Source: Methylobacterium sp. (GTDB taxonomy: Bacteria; Pseudomonadota; Alphaproteobacteria; Rhizobiales; Beijerinckiaceae). From it: 6,230 nucleotides of DNA. Where the stretch lies: positions 1-6,230 of the forward strand of contig JAJKJG010000189.1 of the NCBI GenBank assembly GCA_021154065.1, in the 5' to 3' direction. The translations under genes were made by a program, and so were the position numbers. The notes beneath the pieces are model-generated. The model ran no database searches. It was not told where the DNA came from and worked only from the letters and a program-made list of their open reading frames with translations. This document shows positions 1-5,984 of this stretch, in pieces (the first letter of the stretch is position 1; the number at the start of each line of letters is the position of its first letter).

Positions 1-138
1 GGCGCCCCGGCCGACCCTGAACTAACATTGGTGCCGGACCACTCATCGGGGGCCGATCAGACTGAGCTAGCGCAGAGCCGACCGAAGCCGCAGACGCGAC
101 CGCGGCGGCGGTGCTGGCCAGGATTTCCCGACGTGTGA
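1..138 (+). CDS. possible 3' end of an unidentified gene (partial)
   Basis: Frame 1 is open from the first base for 45 codons and ends at TGA 136-138; the other two plus frames hit stops within the first 25 bases. The peptide is proline- and arginine-rich towards its end (…TRPRRRCWPGFPDV) and matches no family I recognise. About 70% of third codon positions are G or C, which is compatible with coding but not decisive in DNA this GC-rich. If real, it would be the C-terminal tail of a gene starting left of the window, ending about 110 bases before the hydrolase start. An open stretch of this length can occur by chance, so the call is weak. Confidence 0.3.
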   Translation, partial: GAPADPELTLVPDHSSGADQTELAQSRPKPQTRPRRRCWPGFPDV

Positions 139-232
139 GCGTCACGCTTCCCTCCCATCCCGAACAAAAGTGCTTGATGCCGCTTGGCGTGGCTTCGCGG
201 GCCTGATTAGCTGGCCCAGGCGCAAGCAAAAA

Positions 233-240
233 AGGGAGGA
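233..240 (+). promoter_or_regulatory. Shine-Dalgarno site of the hydrolase gene
   Basis: AGGGAGGA lies 7 bases before ATG 248. It decides the start: the frame is open further upstream to GTG 170, but that codon has no comparable site, and the extra 26 residues (Arg/Lys-rich, with Trp) would sit in front of an otherwise ordinary signal peptide. Confidence 0.75.
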
Positions 241-247
241 AGTGCGG

Positions 248-1381
248 ATGTTGGATCACAACACTGTGCGCGGCGGGTTCATGGCCATGTTCCTGGCGCT
301 CGTCGCCATCGCTTTGAACGTCGGCCCGTGCCTCGCGCACGGTCCCAACGATCCGCCGCACCAGCTCTATCAGATCGGAGACCTTAAACTCGAGAGCGGC
401 GAGGTGATCAAGGATTTTGCCATCTCGTACGTGACGCACGGGACGCTCAATGAGAAGAAATCCAACGCGATCCTGATGGTCGCCTCGATCTCCGGCAACC
501 ATCACCGCATCGACTTCATGATCGGCCCGGGTAAGGCGATCGACACGACGAGGTACTTCGTGGTCGCGACCGACGCCATCGGCAACGGCCTGACCACGAG
601 CCCGAGCAACAGCAAGACCCAGCGCGGGCCAGCGTTCCCGAAGTTCACCATGAGGGACATGGTCCAGAGCCAAAAGCTGCTGCTCGACCACCTCGGGATC
701 AGCCACCTTGTCGCGGTCGCCGGCGCGTCCATGGGCGGCATGCAGGCGCTGCAGTGGGGCGTGAGCCATCCGCAGTTCATGGACGCGCTGATCGCCCTGA
801 CCCCGATGGCGAGGACGTCGCCGTGGGCCATCGCCGTGAACGAGGCGACGCGCAAGGCCTTGATGGCGGACGCGGCGTTCAACGGCGGCAATTACGAGAA
901 GCAGCCCGAGAAGGGATGGCGGGCCCGGGCCGTAGTTCTTCAGGTGCTCGGCACGCGAACCCCGGAGGCGCTGAGAGCGATGTTCCCGAACCCCCTCGAC
1001 GTGATCCCGTGGATCACCGCGCAGGAGGACGCGGTCATCAAGAGCGGCTTCGACGCCAACGACTGGATCGCGCAGACATGGGCCTATGACCGGCACAACG
1101 TCGGGGACACGCCGGGCTTCGGTGGCGATCACCTGCGTGCACTGGCGAGCATCAAGGCGAAAGCGCTGATCATCACCGCCGGGCAGCTCGATCTCTACAA
1201 CCCGGTCCAAGAGGCCGAGGAGGCGGCCCGCTATATCCCTGACGCCCGGCTCGCTCCGATCCCCTCGGTCCAAGGCCACGTCGCAGCCAGCCCGACGAAG
1301 GCCGCCGACGTTGAATTCATGAACAGGGTGGCAGGCGAATTCCTGGATGCTGTCACCGACAAGGGTCGCAGGCTCCAGTGA
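248..1381 (+). CDS. exported alpha/beta hydrolase, homoserine O-acetyltransferase (MetX)-like
   Basis: This is a 377-residue protein from ATG 248, close to the usual length of MetX-type acyltransferases plus a leader. Residues 1-30 look like a Sec signal peptide: a hydrophobic stretch (MAMFLALVAIALNVG) followed by CLA|HG as a plausible cleavage site. The mature part is recognisably of the MetX-like alpha/beta hydrolase group. It has NAILMVASISGNHH near 73, IGPGKAIDTTRYFVV near 92-105, DMVQSQKLLLDHLGI near 137, and the nucleophile elbow GASMGGMQALQW with Ser161. The likely triad is completed by Asp315 (AGQLDLYNP) and His344 (VQGHVAAS). Cytosolic MetX acetylates homoserine for methionine synthesis. 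Here the signal peptide and the divergence from the substrate-site motifs (for example the serine/proline segment after IGNG) argue for an extracytoplasmic hydrolase with another ester or acyl substrate. It is the first gene of an operon; its TGA overlaps the region where the next gene starts. I am confident of the fold and export, and not of the substrate. Confidence 0.88.
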   Translation: MLDHNTVRGGFMAMFLALVAIALNVGPCLAHGPNDPPHQLYQIGDLKLESGEVIKDFAISYVTHGTLNEKKSNAILMVASISGNHHRIDFMIGPGKAIDTTRYFVVATDAIGNGLTTSPSNSKTQRGPAFPKFTMRDMVQSQKLLLDHLGISHLVAVAGASMGGMQALQWGVSHPQFMDALIALTPMARTSPWAIAVNEATRKALMADAAFNGGNYEKQPEKGWRARAVVLQVLGTRTPEALRAMFPNPLDVIPWITAQEDAVIKSGFDANDWIAQTWAYDRHNVGDTPGFGGDHLRALASIKAKALIITAGQLDLYNPVQEAEEAARYIPDARLAPIPSVQGHVAASPTKAADVEFMNRVAGEFLDAVTDKGRRLQ

Positions 1382-1383
1382 CA

Positions 1384-2325
1384 ATGAGGCGTCGGGACGT
1401 CATTGCAGGATTAGCGATTGCGGCATGGCCGCTGCGAATACGGGCGCAGCAGGGACGGCGGGTCGTGCTGTTCGTGACGTCCTTCCGCATCCTGCCGTCC
1501 GCTACGCTCGACATCCTACGGCAGAGCATGACGGACTTCGGGCGCGTGGACAGCCAAGACGTAGCGGTAGAAGCCATTTTCGACCATCAGGAGCTTCTCG
1601 GCGCGTTGTCGAAGAAAAACGTCGCCGTGATATTTGCGAGCGGGCCTGAGAGCGTTCGGACGGCGGCGCAAGCGACGCGCACCATCCCAATCGTCGCGTT
1701 CGACCTTGAGACGGATCCGGTTGAAGCCGGATACGTGGCGAGCTTCGCGCGCCCGGGGGGCAATGTCACCGGTATCTGCCTTGACCAACCCGAGCTTGCC
1801 GGGAAGTGGCTTCAGCTCATCACTCAGGTCGCCCCGCAGGCGAAGCGCGTCGCCGCCGTATGGGATCCTGGTACCGGCCCGTCGCAGCGGCGAGCAATAG
1901 ACGCGGCGGCGCTGCAGCTCGGGCTGCAGCTCTTCGTCGTCGAGCTGCGGCCGGACCTCCGGGCGGTTTTCGCGGAAGCTCGGGGCGGCGGCGCGCAAGG
2001 CCTTGTATTTCTTTCGTCCCCGCTGATATCGCGGCAGGTCGGCCCTCTCTCAGAGTTTGCCCGCAACGAGGGACTTCCGACGGTCGCGCTCTTTCCCGAG
2101 TTCGCCCGAGCCGGCGGGCTCCTCTCCTACGGACCGAGCGTCCTGGCGCTGCGGCGGCGAGGCGCCGAATATGTGACCAAGGTGCTCAGGGGGCAGCTCC
2201 CCGGCGAGATGCCAGTGGAGCGGCCGAGTGCGTACGGGCTAATTGTGAACCTGAAAACCGCCTCCGAGCTGCGCCTTACAATCCCGCCGATCATGCTTCA
2301 GATCGCCGACGAGGTGATTGAATGA
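1384..2325 (+). CDS. ABC transporter substrate-binding protein (ABC_sub_bind family)
   Basis: This is a 313-residue periplasmic solute-binding protein of the ABC_sub_bind/TrpX-like family (PF04392 type). I chose ATG 1384 because the product then begins MRRRDVIAGL, the typical start of this family. GTG 1378, which overlaps the previous gene's TGA, would add only two residues. The N-terminus is an RR-containing, possibly Tat-type signal ending near IRA|QQ (residue 21). Family landmarks follow in order: NVAVIFASG near 79-87, TIPIVAF near 100, RPGGNVTG at 123-130, GGLLSYGP at 244-251, and the terminal ADEVIE. The length is normal and the frame intact. Members bind small solutes in the periplasm and pass them to an ABC permease, but in rhizobia many are orphans, and no permease or ATPase gene is visible here. 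Its ligand cannot be inferred. Only a weak ribosome site precedes it, so coupling to the hydrolase gene is likely. Its stop overlaps the next start (ATGA, 2322-2325). Confidence 0.9.
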   Translation: MRRRDVIAGLAIAAWPLRIRAQQGRRVVLFVTSFRILPSATLDILRQSMTDFGRVDSQDVAVEAIFDHQELLGALSKKNVAVIFASGPESVRTAAQATRTIPIVAFDLETDPVEAGYVASFARPGGNVTGICLDQPELAGKWLQLITQVAPQAKRVAAVWDPGTGPSQRRAIDAAALQLGLQLFVVELRPDLRAVFAEARGGGAQGLVFLSSPLISRQVGPLSEFARNEGLPTVALFPEFARAGGLLSYGPSVLALRRRGAEYVTKVLRGQLPGEMPVERPSAYGLIVNLKTASELRLTIPPIMLQIADEVIE

Positions 2326-3297
2326 GACGGCGTCAGTTTGTTGCGCTGGTTGGATCAGCCGCCGCTCAGCCGTCACTAACATGGGCGCAGGCGGCGATGC
2401 CTTTGATCGGCTTCATGAGCAGCCGCTCGCCCAGCGAGTCTGCGAGCGTTGTCACGGCCTTACGCCAAGGACTGGACGAAGCCGGTTTCGCCGAAGGACG
2501 CAACGTTGCAATCGCGTTTCGCTGGGCAGAGGGGCGGTATCACGAGCTGCCGAAACTCGGCGGAGCTCGTCGAACTGAGGGTCGCGGTGCTGTTTGCTGC
2601 CGGCGGCACGCCGGCTGCGCGCGCGGCCAAGGAGGCGACTTCGGCGATCCCGGTGGTCTTCTCGGCGGCCCCCGACCCGGTCGGCTTCGGCTTTGTCGCT
2701 AGCCTCCACCGCCCCGGCGGCAACATCACCGGAATGGCGACGCTCACGAGCGAGCTCGGGGCGAAGTCGGTCGAGGTCGTGAAGGACCTGCTGCCGAAAG
2801 CCTCGGTCATTGGCTATCTCCTTAACCCGTCAAACCCGAGTGCCGAGGCCGAGGCGGAGGGCGGGCGGGCGGCTGCGCGTGTGCTTGGCGTCGAGCTGCG
2901 CTTCTTACCCGCGAGGACTGAGCGCGAGCTCGACGTCATCTTCTCCGCCCTGACCGGTCAGCGCGTCGACGCGCTCGTGGTTTCTCCCGACCCGTTTTTT
3001 GACAGCCGGCGGGACCGCCTCGTGGCGCTTGCGGAGCAACTCGCGATTCCAGCCAAGTATGGCTGGCGCGAATACGTGGTTGCCGGCGGCCTCATGAGCT
3101 ATGGCACGAACCTGCCCGACTCCTATCGTCGCGCCGGTGTCTACGTCGGGCGCATCCTCAGGGGCGAGAAGCCGGCCGAGCTGCCGGTAATGCAGCCCGA
3201 TAAGTTCGAGCTGGTGCTGAACGCGAAAACTGCGAAGGCGCTCGGCATCGAAATTTCACCGCGTCTGTTTGAACGGGCTGACGAGGTGATCGAATGA
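2322..3297 (+). pseudogene. second ABC_sub_bind substrate-binding protein gene, frameshifted
   Basis: ATG 2322 overlaps the previous TGA as ATGA. The first frame gives an RR-type leader (MRRRQFVALVGS, cleavage near WAQA) and the mature start MPLIGFMSSRS, then GLDEAGFAEGRNVAI and RWAEGRYHELPKL, all normal for the family. After codon 79 (CTC 2556-2558) this frame becomes meaningless and stops at TAG 2700-2702. The family sequence resumes in the next frame from 2560 (AELVELRVAVLFAAGG) and continues through RPGGNITG, GGLMSYG and a terminal ADEVIE, with TGA at 3295-3297. Removing one base (or restoring two) near 2559 gives a protein of 324-325 residues, the usual family length. Everything else is well preserved, so the lesion is recent or a sequencing error. 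It is a distant paralogue of the preceding gene rather than a fresh duplicate, since the two share mainly family motifs. As written it would yield only a truncated product of about 126 residues. Confidence 0.85.
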
Positions 3298-3708
3298 GCC
3301 CACAAAGTTCTACTATGATCCCGGGTGCCGAGCCAAGCCTCCTTGCGCGTCGACGTGCGTTTCCGAGCCCGTGGATGACATCCAACGAATTGCTTCTGTG
3401 CTTTAGCCCGAACGCAATGACCACCTGCTCGGAGCATGCGCCGGGCTCTGAAACGGGAGTAACCACGACAGCGTCTCACGCCCGGCGAGGTTCGCGCCGC
3501 GCCTGAGACCGCGAGCTACCGGACGACTTCCTCCTGCACTCGCTCACCGGCCGTTCGAAGAGCGCACTAGGGGCTCCACCGACAGCGGATCGACCGTCCG
3601 AAACGCGGCGCCGAAGCGCCGCGTCTGTTATTGCGGTGGGCCGCCGGTTACTGCTTCTCGGCGCCGCCGGATTTCGGGTCGCCTTGTGCGCCCGCCCCGG
3701 GCGCGCGC
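3298..3708. other. intergenic region between convergent units; no convincing gene
   Basis: This stretch follows the third operon gene and precedes the 3' end of the minus-strand gene. A plus frame from ATG 3294, overlapping the preceding TGA, stays open for 70 codons to 3506. Its peptide matches nothing I recognise, and an ATGA overlap arises automatically from the common ending GTGATCGAATGA of this family. Minus-strand open frames here run into the antisense of the binding-protein gene and look like shadows. The supported contents are the hairpin at 3603-3624 and, on the minus strand, an alternative continuation of the DUF6600-like protein down to TAA 3650-3648. Confidence 0.55.
3603..3624 (-). 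terminator. hairpin terminator between convergent genes, UUCG loop on the minus strand
   Basis: Perfect 9-bp arms ACGCGGCGC (3603-3611) and GCGCCGCGT (3616-3624) enclose a 4-base loop. Read on the minus strand, the loop is UUCG closed by C-G, an exceptionally stable tetraloop common in terminators. It lies 84 bases past the annotated minus-strand stop (3709), or 23 bases past the alternative stop at 3648. The run of T after the stem is short on both strands (three on the minus strand), so it is not an ideal intrinsic terminator. It could serve both converging units or act as a 3' stabilising structure. Confidence 0.6.
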
Positions 3709-5829
3709 TCAACCGCTCCTCGACCTGAGGTGCCAGCCGAGCCGGTCGCTCGCTCCGGGCTCCCGCGCCGGCCTTGAGGCAGCTGGCGCGCCTGACGGGG
3801 CGCCGCTGGCACGCTCCTTCACCGACTGCTCCGTCGCGGAGCGGCGGCGGTCAGAGCGGGCAGTCGCAGGGCTACGTTCGGCCTGCGCCGGGCGGGCGGC
3901 ACTTGGAGTGGCTTCCGCGTCGGCCTTGCCTCGCTCGGCGCGCCCTTGTCCATTGTCCCCTGAGGGGGAGGGTCTCGATGACCGAGCCGCTGCCGATTCC
4001 GGCGTTTCAGTCTTGTCAGATGCCGCGCTGCTCGGGGGTGGCTTGCCCGCGCCGGACCTATCCGAAGATCCGGCGATCGGTGAAGGCTTCGCGCCCTTGT
4101 CGCTCGCGGCGGCGGAGGGCGGTTTCGCACCCTCATCACTGGAAGCCGAGGTCGGGGGCGCTTTATCCGAGGGCTTTGCTGCGCTGTCGCGTTTCGCCTT
4201 GCCTGCGGTTGGCTTGGTGCCGGCCGAAGTGGAGGGCTTTTCGCCGCCGGTCGCCGACGAGGTCGCACCCTCGGGAGCCTGCGACGCCGCGCTCCCGCTC
4301 CTCTCCGCGGAAGGCGCCTTGGCTGAGGGAGCAGGCCCCGCCGGTCTGGCGCCGGTCCGGCCGCTCGTGGCCGACGGCGCGGGTTCACTCGTGCTGGCCG
4401 CAGACGAAGGCTGGGTTCTCGGAGCCGTCGCGCTGGTCGAGGGCTGCGATGGCGAGCTTGAGGTTGCGGTCGAGGGCGATCCGGGCTGGCTCGCGGCCGT
4501 TCCGCTCGTTTCGGGTCGCGCGCCCGAGGGTGCGGAGGTCGACGAGCTGGTCCCGGCCGAACTCGTACCAGCACCCGAGCCGCTCATCGGGCCTGTGCCC
4601 GTTGTGGTGCCAGCCCCTGACGTGCTGGTGCTTGTGCCTGTTGTCGTCGTGCGCGTCGTGCGGGTCTCGGTCGATATCGCCTGGACTGACGTCGGCACCG
4701 GAGCAAGGTCGGGCCGAGGCAGGTTACGCGACCGGATCTGGACGCGGGTCTCGCGCTCGATCACTTGCGGCTGGATCGCGAAGTTCACCGTGATCGCGCC
4801 GCGCCGCTCGACTCGCCCAATCGGACGGGTCTCTTCATAGACCTCTACCACGCGCTGCCGTGGCACGCGCTCGACCGAGATCTCCTCGCTGACGATGCGT
4901 TCAGTCGGAACGAACACCCACTCGTCCGACACCTCCTCGGCCGTTCCCCCGTGGCGGGTTGTGGTGGTAGTCGCCTTCGAGCGCTTCGCGACCCGTTTCG
5001 GGGCGTTCTCGGGCGGGAGCGGACGCCAGCCGACAAACTTCTTGCTGCGCCGCCATTCTACCCAGGCCGGCGCCCATTGGGTGTCCGCGACCCATACCCA
5101 GCCCTGATCAGCGTCCTGGTACCAGCGGCCGTAATGGAACACGATCTCGCCCCAGGGCTCGTCGGATTCCCAGAACCAGCCGACTTGCTGGTTGAAGATC
5201 CAGTGGCCCTTCGAATAAGGCGTCCAATCGGCGGGCACGTCACGCGGCTTCCAGGCCTCGCCGAGGCCTTGAACCTGCACGAACTGCCCTTGCGGCTCAA
5301 GGCGCTCGCGGAACTCGGTGACGCTCACCCCCGTGGTGTGGCTGCCCCCGGATCCACTGACGGCCGCGGCCTCTTCGCGGTTCTGACCGCGCATACCAGG
5401 CTGCTCTCGGGTCCGGCTCGCCGGGTCCGCGACGGAAGGCGGGCGCGACGACGAACCCATGGTGGCACGCGTCTCAGCGCGATGGGTCGAAGCCGCGCCG
5501 GGAGACGAGCCGGAAGCCGTCGCGGCTGAACCTGAGCCTTGCTCGCTGCCTGCGGTCGGCCTCGACGAGGGCGAAGAACTCGACGGTGTGGCGATTGAGG
5601 AGCCCGGGGCAGAGCCTGAGCTGCGCTCGTTGCCCCCGACAGGGCTGGACGGAGAAGGGGAAGAGGGGGCGGCTGTCGACGAGCCGGAGGAGCTCGCCCC
5701 GCCCGACGATGCGGATGGGTTTGATGCGCCGGAGCCGCTAGGTTGCGCTAAAGCCGAGGTGAGAAGGGCGGGGGCGCCGATGAGAAGCGCCGCAACCGCC
5801 GCTCCTGTGAGGAAGCGTGCTGCTTTCAA
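3709..5829 (-). CDS. exported DUF6600-like Trp-rich protein with long disordered Ser/Ala/Pro/Thr flanks
   Basis: This is a 706-residue protein from TTG 5829-5827. Residues 1-28 form a clear Sec signal peptide (MKAARFLTGAAVAALLIGAP… cleaved at ALA|QP). Residues 29-168 are Ser/Gly/Ala/Pro-rich low complexity. Residues 168-273 are a Trp-rich domain with 13 Trp in 76 residues and two related units: GHW…VGWFW at 208-220 and HYGRW…GWVWV at 232-247. These are followed by WAPAWVEW and GWRPLPP (267-273). Residues 300-366 (EWVFVPTERIV…, VPRQRVVEVYEET) continue the pattern I associate with DUF6600 proteins, often found with FecR-like envelope proteins. Residues 379-706 are Ser/Ala/Thr/Pro/Lys-rich and probably disordered, with loose SDxGAKP-type repeats near 564-582. 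Function is unknown; a periplasmic or surface location is inferred. The gene is monocistronic within the window and sits behind an EcfG-type promoter. The last 11 residues break the composition of the tail, suggesting a frame slip near 3746-3755. The long plus-strand frames opposite it are shadows of its low-complexity codons. Confidence 0.85.
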   Translation of the reverse strand: MKAARFLTGAAVAALLIGAPALLTSALAQPSGSGASNPSASSGGASSSGSSTAAPSSPSPSSPVGGNERSSGSAPGSSIATPSSSSPSSRPTAGSEQGSGSAATASGSSPGAASTHRAETRATMGSSSRPPSVADPASRTREQPGMRGQNREEAAAVSGSGGSHTTGVSVTEFRERLEPQGQFVQVQGLGEAWKPRDVPADWTPYSKGHWIFNQQVGWFWESDEPWGEIVFHYGRWYQDADQGWVWVADTQWAPAWVEWRRSKKFVGWRPLPPENAPKRVAKRSKATTTTTRHGGTAEEVSDEWVFVPTERIVSEEISVERVPRQRVVEVYEETRPIGRVERRGAITVNFAIQPQVIERETRVQIRSRNLPRPDLAPVPTSVQAISTETRTTRTTTTGTSTSTSGAGTTTGTGPMSGSGAGTSSAGTSSSTSAPSGARPETSGTAASQPGSPSTATSSSPSQPSTSATAPRTQPSSAASTSEPAPSATSGRTGARPAGPAPSAKAPSAERSGSAASQAPEGATSSATGGEKPSTSAGTKPTAGKAKRDSAAKPSDKAPPTSASSDEGAKPPSAAASDKGAKPSPIAGSSDRSGAGKPPPSSAASDKTETPESAAARSSRPSPSGDNGQGRAERGKADAEATPSAARPAQAERSPATARSDRRRSATEQSVKERASGAPSGAPAASRPAREPGASDRLGWHLRSRSG
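3746..3755. repeat. short tandem repeat (TCGC)x2.5 at a suspected frame slip
   Basis: The plus strand reads TCGCTCGCTC, two and a half copies of a 4-base unit, inside the 3' end of the minus-strand gene. Removing one unit moves the minus-strand reading frame into the one that continues the Ser/Gly/Ala-rich tail to TAA 3650-3648. The repeat itself is certain; its role in slippage is inference. Confidence 0.45.
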
Positions 5830-5834
5830 GGGAA

Positions 5835-5840
5835 CCTCCT
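5835..5840 (-). promoter_or_regulatory. Shine-Dalgarno site that fixes a TTG start
   Basis: On the minus strand AGGAGG is followed by 5 bases and then TTG AAA GCA. The frame is open further upstream to ATG 5922, but that start would put 31 polar residues before the signal peptide and would begin upstream of the predicted promoter, so the TTG is preferred. Confidence 0.8.
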
Positions 5841-5876
5841 GATCGTTCTTGGAATTTTGAAATTGGGCTCGGAAGC

Positions 5877-5902
5877 AACGATTCCGCGCAAGGCTCGGTT
5901 CC
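5877..5902 (-). promoter_or_regulatory. EcfG-type (general stress response) promoter for the DUF6600-like gene
   Basis: Reading the minus strand, GGAAC (5902-5898) is followed by exactly 17 bases and CGTT (5880-5877). The established consensus of the alphaproteobacterial stress sigma factor EcfG is GGAAC-N16/17-CGTT. Transcription would start about 5-10 bases further on, giving a leader of roughly 40 bases before TTG 5829 that contains the Shine-Dalgarno site. Both boxes match fully, and position and orientation fit the gene. Confidence 0.65.
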
Positions 5903-5918
5903 GACAACGGTAGAACCG
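5896..5918. repeat. inverted repeat overlapping the promoter -35 box
   Basis: CGGTTC (5896-5901) and GAACCG (5913-5918) are perfect 6-base inverted arms separated by 11 bases, in the divergent intergenic region. The left arm overlaps the GGAAC -35 element of the minus-strand promoter. It could be an operator for a dimeric regulator or be coincidental; 6-base arms are short. Confidence 0.35.
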
Positions 5919-5984
5919 GCATTGCTCTGAACGATCGAAAGTGGTCTCCGGCGTTCTAGCTTAGGCTCCACGCGCGAGGGCGAG

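Noticed and set aside
170..247. Upstream GTG 170 as start of the hydrolase
   Set aside because: No Shine-Dalgarno site precedes it, and it would place a charged extension before the signal peptide; ATG 248 has AGGGAGGA at proper spacing.
139..247. Promoter for the plus-strand operon
   Set aside because: I looked for sigma-70-like and GGAAC-type elements and found no pair with acceptable sequence and spacing.
502..891. Minus-strand 129-codon frame inside the hydrolase gene
   Set aside because: It is antisense to the catalytic core of a clearly conserved enzyme and has no ribosome site.
3141..3479. Minus-strand open frames overlapping the end of the third operon gene
   Set aside because: The peptide segment HSITSSARSN… is the antisense of the conserved binding-protein C-terminus, a frequent spurious annotation in rhizobia.
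3294..3506. 70-codon plus frame overlapping the binding-protein stop
   Set aside because: The overlap follows automatically from the family's terminal GTGATCGAATGA, and the peptide shows no recognisable domain, signal or helical pattern.
3819..4574. Minus-strand 251-codon Arg/Pro-rich frame
   Set aside because: It is a frame-shifted reading of the low-complexity tail of the DUF6600-like gene; its Arg/Pro composition is typical of an out-of-frame GC-rich sequence.
3686..4840. Plus-strand open frame of 384 codons (and overlapping 3774-4793)
   Set aside because: It is antisense to the Ser/Ala/Pro-rich tail of the minus-strand gene, whose codons rarely produce stops on the other strand. It has no ribosome site and no recognisable domain, while the minus strand has a signal peptide and a conserved Trp-rich domain.
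4765..5529. Plus-strand open frame of 254 codons
   Set aside because: It lies antisense to the conserved Trp-rich domain and has no family resemblance; a shadow of the real gene.
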